From NCBI RefSeq assembly GCF_001905795.1, contig NZ_LIXJ01000027.1:80199-144198 (forward strand): DNA of 64,000 bases, written 5' to 3'. The notes under the pieces were generated by a model, which saw only the letters and a list, made by a program, of their open reading frames with translations, did no database searches and had not been told where the DNA came from. Of the stretch, positions 33,629 through 42,334 are shown one piece after another. The stretch is from Streptomyces sp. CB01580 (lineage in GTDB: Bacteria > Actinomycetota > Actinomycetes > Streptomycetales > Streptomycetaceae). The position numbers and the translations under genes were made by a program. Within the stretch, counting starts at the first letter, position 1. Every line of letters begins with the position of its first letter.

Positions 33629-33642
33629 CCGAGGAGCCCGCC

Positions 33643-35217
33643 ATGGGGTACGCCCATGAATACGCCGCCGCGATCCTTCAGCGCGGCCGGGTCCCGATGG
33701 ACCCCGCCGACTTCGTGCCCGACTGGGCGGACGGCCCGCGCAAGACCAAGTTCTACCCCGGCACCGACAGCCTGCCGCTGCCCGAGTGCGACTACCCGGC
33801 CCACGCGGACCTGGACCGGGGTCTGGCCCAGGACGCCGGCACGGACGGCGCGTTCGACCTCGCGCTGCTCTCCGGGATGCTCCGCGACTCCTACGGGCTG
33901 ACCGGCCGCCGCCTCGGCGTCCAGGCCAACACCGACCTGAGCGCCCTGCCCCACTACCCGCTCGCCAACTGGTCCCGGGGCACCGCGTCCGGCGGCGGCC
34001 TCTACCCGGTCGCCGTGCACTGGGTCTCCGGGCCGAGCGGTCCCGTACCGCCCGGGGTGCACTACTACTCCACCCGGCACCACGCGATGCGGCGGCTGCT
34101 GACCGGCGACGTGACCGGCGAGGTGCGGGCGGCGCTGGGCGAGGGGGCGCCGGGTCCGGACACCGACCAGTACCTGGTCCTGACCATCAAGTACTGGCAG
34201 AACGCCTTCAAGTACAACAACTTCTCCTTCCACGCCGTGTCCATGGACCTCGGCGCGTGCGTCCAGACCTGGCGGCTGTGGGCCGGGGCGCGCGGGCTGT
34301 CCGTAGAGCCCGCGCTGTGGTTCGACGAGGAACGGCTCGGGCGGCTGCTCGGCGCGGACCCGGAGGCGGAGGGCGTCTTCGCCGTCGTCCCGCTGAGGTG
34401 GGCGGGCGCCACCGCCCCCGCACCGTCCCCCTCCCCGGTGTCCGTGCACCACCGCGACCAGGAACGCTCGCGCACCGTCCTCGCCTTCGACGCGCTCCGG
34501 CGCATGCAGAACGTCACCGCCGCCGGCGGGGCCGAACGCCCCGCCCCCGAGGCGCTCGATCCCGCCGTCGCGCACCCCGTCGACCCGGACCGGCCCGGGA
34601 CCCCGCTGCCCGCCTGCCCGCCGCTCGACACGGACGTCCGCACCGCGCTGCGCGCCCGCCGCAGCAGCTTCGGCCGTTTCGAGGCCCAACAACCCATCAC
34701 CGCCGAGCAGTTGGCATCCTGCCTGGCGGCCTCGGTGGCCGGTTCACGGATCGGCGGGGACACCGGCGCGCAACGGCTGGCGAAGCTCTACGCGTTCGTC
34801 TGCCACGTCGAGGGCGTCGAGCCCGGCGCGTACGAGTACGACCCGGACGCGCACAGCCTGCGTCTGGTGAAGGCGGGCAACCCGGGCGCCTTCCTCCAGA
34901 AGAACTACTTCCTCTCCAACTACAACCTGGAGCAGGCAGCCGCGGTCCTGGTGCCCACCGTCCGCACCGACGCCGTCCTCGACGCCGTCGGGGACCGGGG
35001 ATACCGCCTGGTCAACGCCGCTGTCGGGGCGATCGCCCAGACCGCCTACACCACCGCGTCCGCCGTCGGCATCGGCTGCGGGGTCGCGCTCGGCTTCGAC
35101 AACATCTCGTACATCGAGGAACTCGGTCTCGACGGGACCGGCGAGGCGCCGCTGCTGATCATGATGATCGGCAACGAGCGGCCCGCCCCGGCCGACTTCC
35201 GGTACGAGATCGCCTAG
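33643..35217 (+). CDS. SagB-type azoline dehydrogenase, duplicated nitroreductase fold
   Basis: The 524-residue flavoenzyme should oxidise thiazolines and oxazolines to thiazoles and oxazoles with FMN. The N-terminal half (about 60-260) includes YPLANWSRGTASGGGLYPVAVHWV and KYWQNAFKYNNFSFHAVSMDLGACVQTW. The C-terminal half (about 325-524) again reads as nitroreductase: ALRARRSSFGRF, YFLSNYNLEQAAAVLVPT, NAAVGAIAQTAYTTASAVGIGCG, LLIMMIGNE. Two SagB-like halves on one chain occur in some actinobacterial RiPP clusters. The ATG at 33643 follows GAGGAG by 7 bases. It sits between YcaO1 and the dehydratase gene. Confidence 0.88.
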   Translation: MGYAHEYAAAILQRGRVPMDPADFVPDWADGPRKTKFYPGTDSLPLPECDYPAHADLDRGLAQDAGTDGAFDLALLSGMLRDSYGLTGRRLGVQANTDLSALPHYPLANWSRGTASGGGLYPVAVHWVSGPSGPVPPGVHYYSTRHHAMRRLLTGDVTGEVRAALGEGAPGPDTDQYLVLTIKYWQNAFKYNNFSFHAVSMDLGACVQTWRLWAGARGLSVEPALWFDEERLGRLLGADPEAEGVFAVVPLRWAGATAPAPSPSPVSVHHRDQERSRTVLAFDALRRMQNVTAAGGAERPAPEALDPAVAHPVDPDRPGTPLPACPPLDTDVRTALRARRSSFGRFEAQQPITAEQLASCLAASVAGSRIGGDTGAQRLAKLYAFVCHVEGVEPGAYEYDPDAHSLRLVKAGNPGAFLQKNYFLSNYNLEQAAAVLVPTVRTDAVLDAVGDRGYRLVNAAVGAIAQTAYTTASAVGIGCGVALGFDNISYIEELGLDGTGEAPLLIMMIGNERPAPADFRYEIA

Positions 35218-35301
35218 CGCTGTGACCGGCCATCCACGCTGTGCGCGGCCATCCATGAGAACGACGAGACGACGACCGGAACGAGAAGGGGAGAACCCGA
35301 C

Positions 35302-38085
35302 ATGACGCCGGACCACCCGGCCCCCGCCCCCGCGACCGCTCCCGCGGCGGTCACCCGCCCCCGCTTCATGCTGCGGGTCGCCGGGCTGCCGGTCGACAGC
35401 GTGCGGGGGCTGCGCTGCCCGGACAGCCGCCGCTGGGCCGACGAGGTCCTGCGCGCCACCGAGCTGCTGCGCGCGGACGGCGAACGGCTCGGGGACCTGC
35501 TCCACGACCTCGTCGGCGGCAGCGACGACGAGGCCCTGCGCCGCACCCTGCTCACCCTGCGCCGCGACATCTTCAACAACCGGCTGCCGCGCCCCGACGC
35601 CGCGGACCGGGCCCTGGCCCTGGTGCGCGGGCTCGACGAGGCCGCCGGCACCGCGCTCGCGGACTGGCTGACCGGGCGGCGCCGCCTGGAGGAGCACCGG
35701 GCGGCGGGCGCCGGCCTGCTCGCCGCCGAGACCGTCCGCGCCCGCGAGGCGCTGCGCCGGCTGGCGGGGGAGGAGCGGTTGCGCAAGGGCCTGCTGCTCG
35801 CCTCCCCGGCCCTGGACGCGCAGCTCGACGCGTACATACGGGCCGACTCCGCCGCGCCCCCGGACAAGAAGCAGCGCAAGATCGAGCGCTCGCTGCTCTC
35901 CTACCTCTACCGCACGGCGTGCAAGACCAGCCCGTTCTCCACGTTCACCGGGGTCGCCGCGGGCACCTTCGTCGACGGCGACCACGACGGTCATCACGAC
36001 GACCGCGGCGAGGGCGGGCCGGGCCACGGACTGCGGGCCCGGGTCGACGACGCGTGGCAGGGGCGGCTGCGGCTGAACGTCGCCGCCGTCGGCAGGCTCG
36101 CCGAGACCCTGATCGCCGACCCGGTCCGCCGGGCCGACCTGCCGGTCGCCCCCGCCTCCGGCTGGGGGCGCGACGACGACCGGGTCCGCTACGTGCGCCG
36201 CTGGGTCACCCAGGGGGACGAGGACACCGCCGTCACCTTCGACGCGGTGAAGGACCGGCTGTTCTTCCTGCGCCGCAGCGGCACCCTGGAACGCCTCCTC
36301 GGCCTGTTCGAGAGCAGCGACACCCTCCGCTACGGGGAACTGGCCGACTGGCTCGCCGAGGACCGGGACGCGGACCCGGAGGAATGCGCCCAGTACCTCC
36401 AGGCGCTCCTCGACGTCGGCATGGTGCAGGTGCCGTGCCTGCGGACCGAGGTCCATGACACCGACCCGCTGCGCGCCTTCCAGGACTCGCTGCGCGACCT
36501 CGGCCGCCCCTGGGCCGACCGGCTCGCCGACCGCCTCGAAGCGCCCGCCTCGCACATCGAGGGGTTCGCCGCCGCCGACCCGGCCGAACGCCGCTTTCTC
36601 ATCGGTGAGTTGCGCACCTCGCTGCGCGCCCTGCAGGAGGAGGAGCTCGGCGCGGAGCGGGCACGCGTTCCGCAGACCCTGCTCTACGAGGACGTGGCGG
36701 CCGGGCACCGCACCGAACTCTCCGCCCCCGCCTGGGAGCGGCTGGCCGCCGAACCGCTCGGCGCGGTCGAACGCGTCCTGCCCGCCTTCGACCTGACGCT
36801 GCCCCAACGCGTCACGTTCAAGGGGTTCTTCCTCGCCCGCCACGGGCAGGGCGGACGCTGCGACGACCTGCTGAAGCTGGTCCACGACTTCCACGAGGAC
36901 TTCTTCGACCAGTACATGTCGTTCACCGCGAAGCGCACCACGTTCGACGCGGACGGCAACTACGTACCCGAGGAGAACTGGCTCTCCCTGCCGCAGCTCA
37001 AGGCCCTCGACACGGCCCGGCAGACCTTCGTGGAGCGGATGCGCGCCCTGTGGGCGGCCTGGGAGGCCGACCCCGCCGCCCCGGAGATCCGGGTGGACGG
37101 CGAGCTCCTCGACGAGGTCGCCGGAGAACTGGACACGCTGAGCGGCGAGTTCGCCCCGCTCGCGCACCATGTGCAGATCGCGGACCGGCCCGGCGACCCG
37201 CTGGTCGTGCTCAACCGCTCCTACGGTGGGGTGTCCTTCCCGTTCAGCAGGTTCACCCACCTCTTCGACGGCCTCGACGAACAGCTCCTCGCCGCCACCG
37301 AGGACCTGCTGCCCGACGACGCCGTCCTCGCCGAGGTCACCGGCGGACCGGTCACCAGCAACCTCAACCTGCACAGCCGGCTCACCGCGTACGAGATCGT
37401 CTGCCCCGGCGAGCGCGGCACCCTGCCCGCAAGCCACCGGATCCACCTGGACGACCTCCATCTCGTCCACGACCGCGAGGCGGACCGGCTCGTCCTGCGC
37501 TCCACCCGGCTCGGCAAGGAGGTGGTGCCGGTCTACCTCGGCTACCTCGTCCCCCTCGCCCTGCCCGAACTGCCCCGCACCCTGCTGCTGCTGTCCCCGA
37601 CCTCGATGTCCCCGCTGAACGTCTGGGGCGGGGTCCCCGAGGGCGCCCCGGTCGACGGGGTCACCACCCGGCCGCGCGTCCGGCACGGCAGTGTGGTGCT
37701 CAGCCGGCGCAGCTGGAGCGCGCCCGCCGCCGTGCTGCCGCTGCGCACGACCGGGAGCGGGGCAGGAGGGGGCGGGGACGACGCCTGGTTCCTGGGCTGG
37801 CACGCGTTCCGCCGCGCCCACGGGCTGCCCGACCGGGTCTTCGCGACCGTCGCCGACAGCGGGGCGCGCGGTGCGACCGGCGCCAAGCCCGCCTACGTCG
37901 ACTTCGACAGCCCGCTCTCGCTGGCCGCGTTCGAGGCCCTGATCAAGACGTCCGGGGCGCGGGTCGTGTTCCGGGAGATGCTGCCCGACGAGGACGGACT
38001 GCACACCGTCTCCGGCCGGGGCCGCCACGTCGCCGAACTCGCGGTGGAGACCGCCGCCCCCGCCCGAAGGAGCAACGAGTCATGA
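35302..38085 (+). CDS. LanB-type dehydratase, glutamylation protein
   Basis: The 927-residue protein corresponds to the N-terminal (glutamylation) domain of class I lantibiotic dehydratases, found as a separate protein in thiopeptide and goadsporin pathways. It uses glutamyl-tRNA(Glu) to esterify Ser/Thr side chains. Visible hallmarks are RFMLRVAGLPVDSV at the start, KIERSLLSYLYRTACKTSPFSTFTGVAAG (about 193-221) and the C-terminal core VTSNLNLHSRLTAYEIVCPGERG. A GAAGGGGAG ribosome site precedes the ATG at 35302. Its last codon overlaps the elimination gene start (ATGA). Confidence 0.92.
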   Translation: MTPDHPAPAPATAPAAVTRPRFMLRVAGLPVDSVRGLRCPDSRRWADEVLRATELLRADGERLGDLLHDLVGGSDDEALRRTLLTLRRDIFNNRLPRPDAADRALALVRGLDEAAGTALADWLTGRRRLEEHRAAGAGLLAAETVRAREALRRLAGEERLRKGLLLASPALDAQLDAYIRADSAAPPDKKQRKIERSLLSYLYRTACKTSPFSTFTGVAAGTFVDGDHDGHHDDRGEGGPGHGLRARVDDAWQGRLRLNVAAVGRLAETLIADPVRRADLPVAPASGWGRDDDRVRYVRRWVTQGDEDTAVTFDAVKDRLFFLRRSGTLERLLGLFESSDTLRYGELADWLAEDRDADPEECAQYLQALLDVGMVQVPCLRTEVHDTDPLRAFQDSLRDLGRPWADRLADRLEAPASHIEGFAAADPAERRFLIGELRTSLRALQEEELGAERARVPQTLLYEDVAAGHRTELSAPAWERLAAEPLGAVERVLPAFDLTLPQRVTFKGFFLARHGQGGRCDDLLKLVHDFHEDFFDQYMSFTAKRTTFDADGNYVPEENWLSLPQLKALDTARQTFVERMRALWAAWEADPAAPEIRVDGELLDEVAGELDTLSGEFAPLAHHVQIADRPGDPLVVLNRSYGGVSFPFSRFTHLFDGLDEQLLAATEDLLPDDAVLAEVTGGPVTSNLNLHSRLTAYEIVCPGERGTLPASHRIHLDDLHLVHDREADRLVLRSTRLGKEVVPVYLGYLVPLALPELPRTLLLLSPTSMSPLNVWGGVPEGAPVDGVTTRPRVRHGSVVLSRRSWSAPAAVLPLRTTGSGAGGGGDDAWFLGWHAFRRAHGLPDRVFATVADSGARGATGAKPAYVDFDSPLSLAAFEALIKTSGARVVFREMLPDEDGLHTVSGRGRHVAELAVETAAPARRSNES

Positions 38086-39203
38086 GTTCAGCCCCACCCA
38101 CGACGACGCCGGCCGCGCGCACCCGCGAGGCCGGAGCCTGGCAGGCCACGCACATCTTCTACGCCGCCAACCCCCGGCCCATGCTCACCCAGTGCGTCCG
38201 CCCGCTGATCGAGGAACTGGAGGCGGACGGCCTGATCGACGGCTACTTCTTCATCAACTACTGGCTGGAGGGACCGCACGTCCGGCTGCGGATCAAGCCC
38301 GCCACCCCGGACGCCGAGGCCGAGGTCCGGGGCCGCACGGAGGCCGCCGTCGACGCCTTCCTCACCGAACGGCCCGCCCTGTACGAGGTGGACTCCGGGT
38401 TCCTCAACGACTTCTACAACACCCTCTTCGACATCGAGTTCCCCGGCGCCGAACGCGGCCACTACACCGACGAACAGGGCCGGATGCGGCTGCGCCCCAA
38501 CAACTCGCGCAGCGCCGAACCGTACGAACCGGAGTACGGCAAGTACGGCGGCCCCGCCGGGATCGAGCTGGCCGAATGGCACTTCCGGAAATCCAGCGAC
38601 CTGGTCATCGACGCGTTCCGGACGAAGAACCTGCATCTGCGGACCGTGCTGCTCGGCACCTCGGCCCAGCTGATGATGGTGATGTCCGCCGCGTTCCTGC
38701 CCGACCGTCAAGAACTGGCCGATTACCTGGACAGTTACTACGAGTTCTGGCACCGGGCGTTCCCCGGCACCGGCTTCATCGGCAGCGACGAGTACGACCG
38801 CAACTACGCCGCCATGGCCCCCGGGCTGGCCGCCCGTTTCGCCCGTGTCCGTGCCGCCGTGGCCGCCGTGACGGACCGGGCCGGCGAGGGCTTCGGGACC
38901 GGCGGCCCGGGCGGGGACGGCAACGGCGGGGACGATGCCGCCCGGCTGCCCGGTTTCCTCGCCGGATGGGCCGAGCACTGCGTCGAACTGCGGGAGCGGG
39001 CCGTCGAACTGACGTTGAACGGTGACCTCGTGTTCCGCTCCTGGGACGGTGAGCGCGACGAACTCGTCACCGATCCGGCGGCCTCGCTGCCGCTGCTGCT
39101 CTCCCCGTACATGCATATGACCAACAACCGGCTGCATGTGACGATCCGGGACGAGGCGTACCTCTCGCACGTCCTGGGCCGGGCGCTGCGGGAGACGGGA
39201 TGA
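38082..39203 (+). CDS. LanB-type elimination protein (thiopeptide-type, SpaB_C-like)
   Basis: The 373-residue protein belongs to the family often annotated as thiopeptide-type bacteriocin biosynthesis domain, the separate C-terminal half of split LanB enzymes. It should eliminate glutamate from glutamylated Ser/Thr, giving dehydroalanine and dehydrobutyrine. Typical segments are WQATHIFYAANPRPMLTQCVRPLIEEL, FFINYWLEGPHVRLRIKP, and LSPYMHMTNNRLHVTIRDEAYLSHVL. Relatives in thiopeptide pathways act as pyridine synthases, but this is the only member here, and its place directly behind the glutamylation gene (4-base overlap) favours elimination. Confidence 0.88.
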   Translation: MSSAPPTTTPAARTREAGAWQATHIFYAANPRPMLTQCVRPLIEELEADGLIDGYFFINYWLEGPHVRLRIKPATPDAEAEVRGRTEAAVDAFLTERPALYEVDSGFLNDFYNTLFDIEFPGAERGHYTDEQGRMRLRPNNSRSAEPYEPEYGKYGGPAGIELAEWHFRKSSDLVIDAFRTKNLHLRTVLLGTSAQLMMVMSAAFLPDRQELADYLDSYYEFWHRAFPGTGFIGSDEYDRNYAAMAPGLAARFARVRAAVAAVTDRAGEGFGTGGPGGDGNGGDDAARLPGFLAGWAEHCVELRERAVELTLNGDLVFRSWDGERDELVTDPAASLPLLLSPYMHMTNNRLHVTIRDEAYLSHVLGRALRETG

Positions 39204-40369
39204 GCGCCGCCCCACCGGGCGCCGTCGAGGGCCTCGCCGAATACCGGCCCGAGCTGCGGCCCGAGGTGCTGCTGAGCGACGCCATGCTGCACGGCGCGGC
39301 GACGGTTCACCTGATCAAGGACACCGCGAGCGGCGGCTCCTTCCGGGTGGGCCCCAAGGAGCACTTCCTCATCGTCCGGATGGACGGGCGGCGCAGCCTG
39401 GCGGAGATCGGCGAGGAGTACGCGCGGGAGTACGGGCGCAGGCTGGACGCCGCGCGCTGGCAGCAGATCCTGCGGATGCTCGGTACGCGCGGACTGCTGG
39501 CCGGGGCCCCCGCCCGGCCCGCCGCCGCCACCGGGCCCGGCGCCCGGACCGGGGACGGGGCCGGGGCGGGGGCCTTCGGCGGGGACGGCCGGCCGGCGCG
39601 CGGGGTGCTGCGCGGCAGCGTGCGGCTGGTCGCCGACGCGGACGCCACCACGGACCGGCTGCACCGGGCGGTCGGCTTCCTGCTGGCCCCCGGCCTGCTG
39701 GTCCCGCTGCTGGCGCTCGTGCTCGCGATGGAGGCCGTCGTCGCCCTCCGGTCGGGTGAACTGCTCGTCTATACACGGGAGTTGTTCACAAATCCGGTGC
39801 TGCTGACCGGGGCTGCGACGCTGCTCTGGTTCAGCACCGCGCTGCATGAACTGGCCCACGGGGTCGTCGCCCGGCATTACGGCGGCACGGTGGCCGAAAT
39901 CGGGCTGCGCTGGCGGCTGCCTGTGGTCATCATGTACTGCACGGTCGGCAACTACCTCTATCTGGGCTCCCGTTGGCAACGCATTCAGACGGCACTGGCC
40001 GGCGCGGTGATGAACCTGCTGTTCCTGCTGCCGTTCTGCGCGCTCTGGCTGTTCGCCCCGCTGGACGCCGCCACGCATCACGCGCTCGGCGCACTGCTGC
40101 TCCTGGGCAGCGTGCAGGCGCTGGCCATGCTGGTCCCGCTGCCGCCGCTCGACGGGTACCGGATCGCGAGCCAGTTGTGCGGGGCCACCGAGCTGGCCGC
40201 ATCGACCGGCGCCTACCTGAGACTCGCCGCCCGCCGCGATCCCGCCGCGGGTGACTATCCGCGCCACGCCCGGACCGCGTACCGCGCGTACGCGCTGAGC
40301 GCGGTGCTCGCCCTCGCGGGCATCCTCGCCGCCGCCGTGGCGGCCGCCCACCATCTGCTCACCGTCTGA
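39200..40369 (+). CDS. M50 site-2-type protease with PqqD/RRE-like front domain
   Basis: The 389-residue membrane protein has a cytosolic front of about 100 residues (PEVLLSDAMLHGAATVHLIKD...FLIVRMDGRRSLAEIGEEYA) that looks like a PqqD/leader-recognition winged helix. A Gly/Ala linker (about 101-135) follows, then membrane helices. The zinc site is HELAHG (H216, E217, H220) with the third ligand in LPPLDGYR (D317), so the protease looks active. It overlaps the elimination gene by 4 bases. A leader-binding domain on an intramembrane-type protease suggests it removes the leader at the membrane close to export; this is inference. Confidence 0.85.
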   Translation: MSAAPPGAVEGLAEYRPELRPEVLLSDAMLHGAATVHLIKDTASGGSFRVGPKEHFLIVRMDGRRSLAEIGEEYAREYGRRLDAARWQQILRMLGTRGLLAGAPARPAAATGPGARTGDGAGAGAFGGDGRPARGVLRGSVRLVADADATTDRLHRAVGFLLAPGLLVPLLALVLAMEAVVALRSGELLVYTRELFTNPVLLTGAATLLWFSTALHELAHGVVARHYGGTVAEIGLRWRLPVVIMYCTVGNYLYLGSRWQRIQTALAGAVMNLLFLLPFCALWLFAPLDAATHHALGALLLLGSVQALAMLVPLPPLDGYRIASQLCGATELAASTGAYLRLAARRDPAAGDYPRHARTAYRAYALSAVLALAGILAAAVAAAHHLLTV

Positions 40370-40467
40370 CCGCCGTCCACTCACCGCCTGCCCCCGCCCG
40401 GTATCCCCTGCCGACCGTCCCGACCAGTCCGACCCGCCGATCAGCGGCGGACAAGGAGAGAAGTCCC

Positions 40468-41463
40468 ATGAGCCCCACCACCCCCACCCCCTCCCCGGGG
40501 AACCGGCCCGGTCCGGACGACGCCCGGTCCACCGCGGCCGTCGTCCTCGACACCGTGCACAAGAGGTACGGCGAGCGGCACGCCGTCGACGGGGTGTCCC
40601 TCACCGTGCCGCGCGGCGAGTTCTTCGGTCTGCTCGGCCCCAACGGGGCGGGCAAGACGACCCTCGTCGAGATCATGGAGGGCCAGCGCAAGGCGGACTC
40701 CGGCACGGTCACCGTGCTGGGCGCCAGCCCCTGGCCGCGCAACCCGTCGCTGCTGCCCCGGCTCGGCGTGCAGACCCAGACCTCGGCCTTCTTCGTCCGC
40801 CTCACCGCCCGCGAGCACCTGCGCATCATGGCCGCCCTCTACCGCACCGACCACGCGGCGGCGGAGCGGGCGCTGGAATCCGTCGGCCTCACCGAGCAGG
40901 GCGACACCCGGGTGGACGACCTGTCCGGCGGTCAGCGCCAGCGCCTCGCCATCGCCTCCGCGCTGGTCCACGAACCCGAGCTGATCTTCCTGGACGAGCC
41001 GACCGCCGCCCTCGACCCGCAGGCCCGGCGCGCCCTGTGGCAGGTGCTGCGCGACCTCAAGGGCGAGGGCCGCACCATCATCTACACCACCCACCACCTC
41101 GACGAGGCCGAGGCGCTGTGCGACCGGGTCGCCATCATGGTCGAGGGTTGCGTCGTGGCCCTGGACAGCCCGGCCCACCTCATCGCGGCCGCCGCCCCCA
41201 CCACCCGGCTGGTCGTTCCCGACGACCGGCTCACCGCTGCCCAGGCACGCGCCATCGAAGGCGTCGACAACGTCACCGAGGAACCCGGCGCCCTCGTGCT
41301 GGAGACCCTCGAATCCGGCAAGGTCCTGGCCGCGATCGACGCCCTGGCCGGACTCCGGGGCGTCCAGACGCGCACCGCCGACCTGGAGGACGTCTACCTC
41401 GCCCTCACCGGCGCCGCCGAGGCCGCCGAGGCCGCCGGAGCCGACGGCGCCGCGCGCCCGTAG
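40468..41463 (+). CDS. ABC exporter ATP-binding protein of the RiPP cluster
   Basis: The 331-residue cytosolic ATPase drives the ABC-2 permease that follows. Motifs are intact: Walker A GPNGAGKTT, QTQTSAFFVRLTAREHL, signature LSGGQRQR, Walker B LIFLDEPTAALDP, and the switch histidine in YTTHHLDEAE. A C-terminal extension of about 90 residues (LVVPDDRLTAAQARAIEGVDNV...LEDVYLALTG) is the usual DrrA/NodI-type tail. GACAAGGAGAGAAGT precedes the ATG. It probably exports the mature peptide and may give self-protection. Confidence 0.93.
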   Translation: MSPTTPTPSPGNRPGPDDARSTAAVVLDTVHKRYGERHAVDGVSLTVPRGEFFGLLGPNGAGKTTLVEIMEGQRKADSGTVTVLGASPWPRNPSLLPRLGVQTQTSAFFVRLTAREHLRIMAALYRTDHAAAERALESVGLTEQGDTRVDDLSGGQRQRLAIASALVHEPELIFLDEPTAALDPQARRALWQVLRDLKGEGRTIIYTTHHLDEAEALCDRVAIMVEGCVVALDSPAHLIAAAAPTTRLVVPDDRLTAAQARAIEGVDNVTEEPGALVLETLESGKVLAAIDALAGLRGVQTRTADLEDVYLALTGAAEAAEAAGADGAARP

Positions 41464-41578
41464 CCCGTTCCGCCCGCGATCCGACCGGACCGCCCCCGCC
41501 CCCGGCGCGCCCCGCAGCGCGCCCGCGCACCCCGAAGCGCGACCCCGCACCCCCCAGCAGTGATACGGAGACACCCCG

Positions 41579-42334
41579 ATGAGCGCATACACGGCGCTGA
41601 GCCAGGCCGGATACCGGGCCTACACACGCGACAAGACCACGCTCTTCTTCACCTTCGCCTTCCCGCTCATCTTCCTCGTCGTCTTCGGGCTGATCTTCCA
41701 CGGCCAGACGGTCGAGCAGAGCGGCAAGCCCTACATCAACTACATCGCCCCCGGCGTCCTCTCCTGGGGCGTCGGCAACGCCGCCGTGTTCGGCGTCGGC
41801 TTCGTCCTCATGCAGTGGCGGCGCGACGACATCCTGCGCCTCATCCGGATGACCCCGACGCCGGTCTCCGCCGTCCTCGCCTCCCGCTACGTCCTGGCGC
41901 TCGGCATCGGCGCCGTGCAGTGCGTGCTGTTCGTGTCCGTGGCGCTGCTGCCCTCGTTCGGGCTCCAGCTCGACGGCCGCTGGCCGCTCGCCCTGCCCGT
42001 CCTGGTCATCGGCATCACCGCCTTCCTCGCCCTGGGCGTCATCGTCGGCAGCTACGCGAAGACCCCCGAGGCCGTCGCCGCCGTGGCCAACTGCCTGATG
42101 ATCCCGATGGCGTTCCTGTCCGGCTCGTTCTTCCCGCTGGACGCCATGCCGGACTGGATGCAGAACCTCTCCCGCGTGCTGCCGCTGCGCTACCTCAACG
42201 ACGGGATCTCCGGCGCCCTCACCGGCGGCGGCACCACGGGCGACATCTGGCTGGCCTGCGCGGTGCTCGCCGGATTCGCCGTCGTCCTGTGCGCGATCGC
42301 GCTCAAGACCTTCCGCTGGAGTGACAAGTCATGA
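41579..42334 (+). CDS. ABC-2 type exporter permease of the RiPP cluster
   Basis: The 251-residue membrane protein has six hydrophobic helices and the ABC-2 permease layout: KTTLFFTFAFPLIFLVVFGLIFHGQ, then LIRMTPTPVSAVLASRYVLALGIG, and the conserved MIPMAFLSGSFFPLDAMPDWMQNLSRVLPLRYLNDG loop. It works with the ATPase at 40468-41463, 115 bases upstream. Its stop overlaps the start of the second YcaO gene by 4 bases, tying export and modification genes into one transcript. Confidence 0.92.
   Translation: MSAYTALSQAGYRAYTRDKTTLFFTFAFPLIFLVVFGLIFHGQTVEQSGKPYINYIAPGVLSWGVGNAAVFGVGFVLMQWRRDDILRLIRMTPTPVSAVLASRYVLALGIGAVQCVLFVSVALLPSFGLQLDGRWPLALPVLVIGITAFLALGVIVGSYAKTPEAVAAVANCLMIPMAFLSGSFFPLDAMPDWMQNLSRVLPLRYLNDGISGALTGGGTTGDIWLACAVLAGFAVVLCAIALKTFRWSDKS

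Noticed and set aside
38082..39203. Pyridine synthase for a macrocyclic thiopeptide
   Set aside because: It is the only SpaB_C-like protein and is coupled to the glutamylation gene, as elimination proteins are; a tree would settle it.
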